From Collinsella sp. (GTDB taxonomy: Bacteria > Actinomycetota > Coriobacteriia > Coriobacteriales > Coriobacteriaceae): a stretch of DNA of 5,624 nt. Shown one piece after another: positions 5,414-5,624 of this stretch. Position 1 is the stretch's first letter. Each line of letters starts with the position of its first letter. Under the pieces are notes generated by a model. The model saw only the letters and a list, made by a program, of their open reading frames with translations. It was not told where the DNA came from and did no database searches. Location: positions 1-5,624 of the forward strand of contig JAUMMZ010000052.1 in the NCBI GenBank assembly GCA_031296755.1, written 5' to 3'. Both the position numbers and the translations under genes were made by a program.

Positions 5414-5624
5414 ATGAAGGAAACCGAGAAGATCGAGATCATGCATTTCGACCAGGAGGGCTATCTCGAGGACGGCAAGGCGCTCTACGAGACCGGCAAG
5501 AAGATGACCGCGCTCGCCGACAAGGTCGCCGACGAGGGCTACGACGCCGTGTTCCTGATGGGCGTCGGCGGCACCTGGGACGAGCTCATGCAGCTCGAGT
5601 ACCTCATGAACAAGTTCGGCGACC
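5414..5624 (+). CDS. Second SIS-domain protein (5' part, cut by the window edge)
   Basis: The first 70 residues of a protein whose reading frame is open to the window end. It begins MKETEKIEIMHFDQEG. After a helical, Lys/Asp-rich region (about 20-42) it has YDAVFLMGVGGTWDELMQLE (43-62), matching the first strand, glycine-rich turn and helix of a SIS domain (compare VACGS in FrlB-type proteins). An excellent SD, AAAGGAG at 5401-5407, lies 6 nt before the ATG. It is 60 bp behind the first SIS gene with no terminator, so the two are probably co-transcribed. By eye only 3 of its 70 codons end in A or T, against 11 of the first 30 in the preceding gene, which hints at strong expression. A paired deglycase for a related substrate is plausible, as in Salmonella gfrEF, but the catalytic region is not in the window. 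Confidence 0.85.
   Translation, partial: MKETEKIEIMHFDQEGYLEDGKALYETGKKMTALADKVADEGYDAVFLMGVGGTWDELMQLEYLMNKFGD

Noticed and set aside
1..5624. CRISPR array, tRNA, rRNA or insertion sequence with transposase
   Set aside because: No regularly spaced repeats, tRNA-like cloverleaf, rRNA sequence or transposase reading frame was seen on either strand.

Overview
The window is a moderately GC-rich bacterial chromosome segment. It probably comes from a gut member of the Coriobacteriia, most likely Collinsella or a close relative. This is inferred from protein style, codon choice, strong Shine-Dalgarno sites and the gene content (tandem UTRA-type GntR regulators beside sugar-isomerase-fold enzymes); no marker gene proves it.

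Layout. At the left edge is the 5' part of murB (minus strand, 532..1, cut by the window edge), a cell-wall synthesis gene. It diverges from a LacI-family repressor gene (773-1801, plus strand). The 240-bp gap between them holds a very long, nearly perfect palindrome (598-663) that looks like an inserted REP/MITE-type element, and a 17-bp near-palindrome (694-710) that could be the operator of the LacI-family protein. After the repressor gene comes a 248-bp gap with a second long hairpin (1856-1928; 31-bp perfect arms, 11-nt loop) and an extended -10 promoter. A small hypothetical gene follows (2050-2538).

From there all genes run in the plus direction. Two HutC-subfamily GntR regulators (2577-3344 and 3329-4042) overlap by 16 bp. 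A 195-bp regulatory region (4043-4237) separates them from two SIS-domain genes: one complete (4238-5353) and one cut by the right edge (5414 onward).

How the parts may work together. The two SIS proteins look like fructoselysine-6-phosphate/glucoselysine-6-phosphate deglycase-type enzymes. The complete one has a Glu and a His 16 residues apart, as in FraB, FrlB and GlmS, and lacks the C-terminal lysine signature of GlmS. The promoter region in front of them contains TGTATATACA, a perfect palindrome that matches the HutC-subfamily operator consensus GTNTANAC and overlaps the -10 box of a plausible promoter. The simplest model is a catabolic operon for Amadori-type or amino-sugar compounds, controlled by one or both of the adjacent regulators, which may act as a pair. 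The transport genes expected for such a pathway would lie beyond the right edge and are not visible. The substrate remains an inference.
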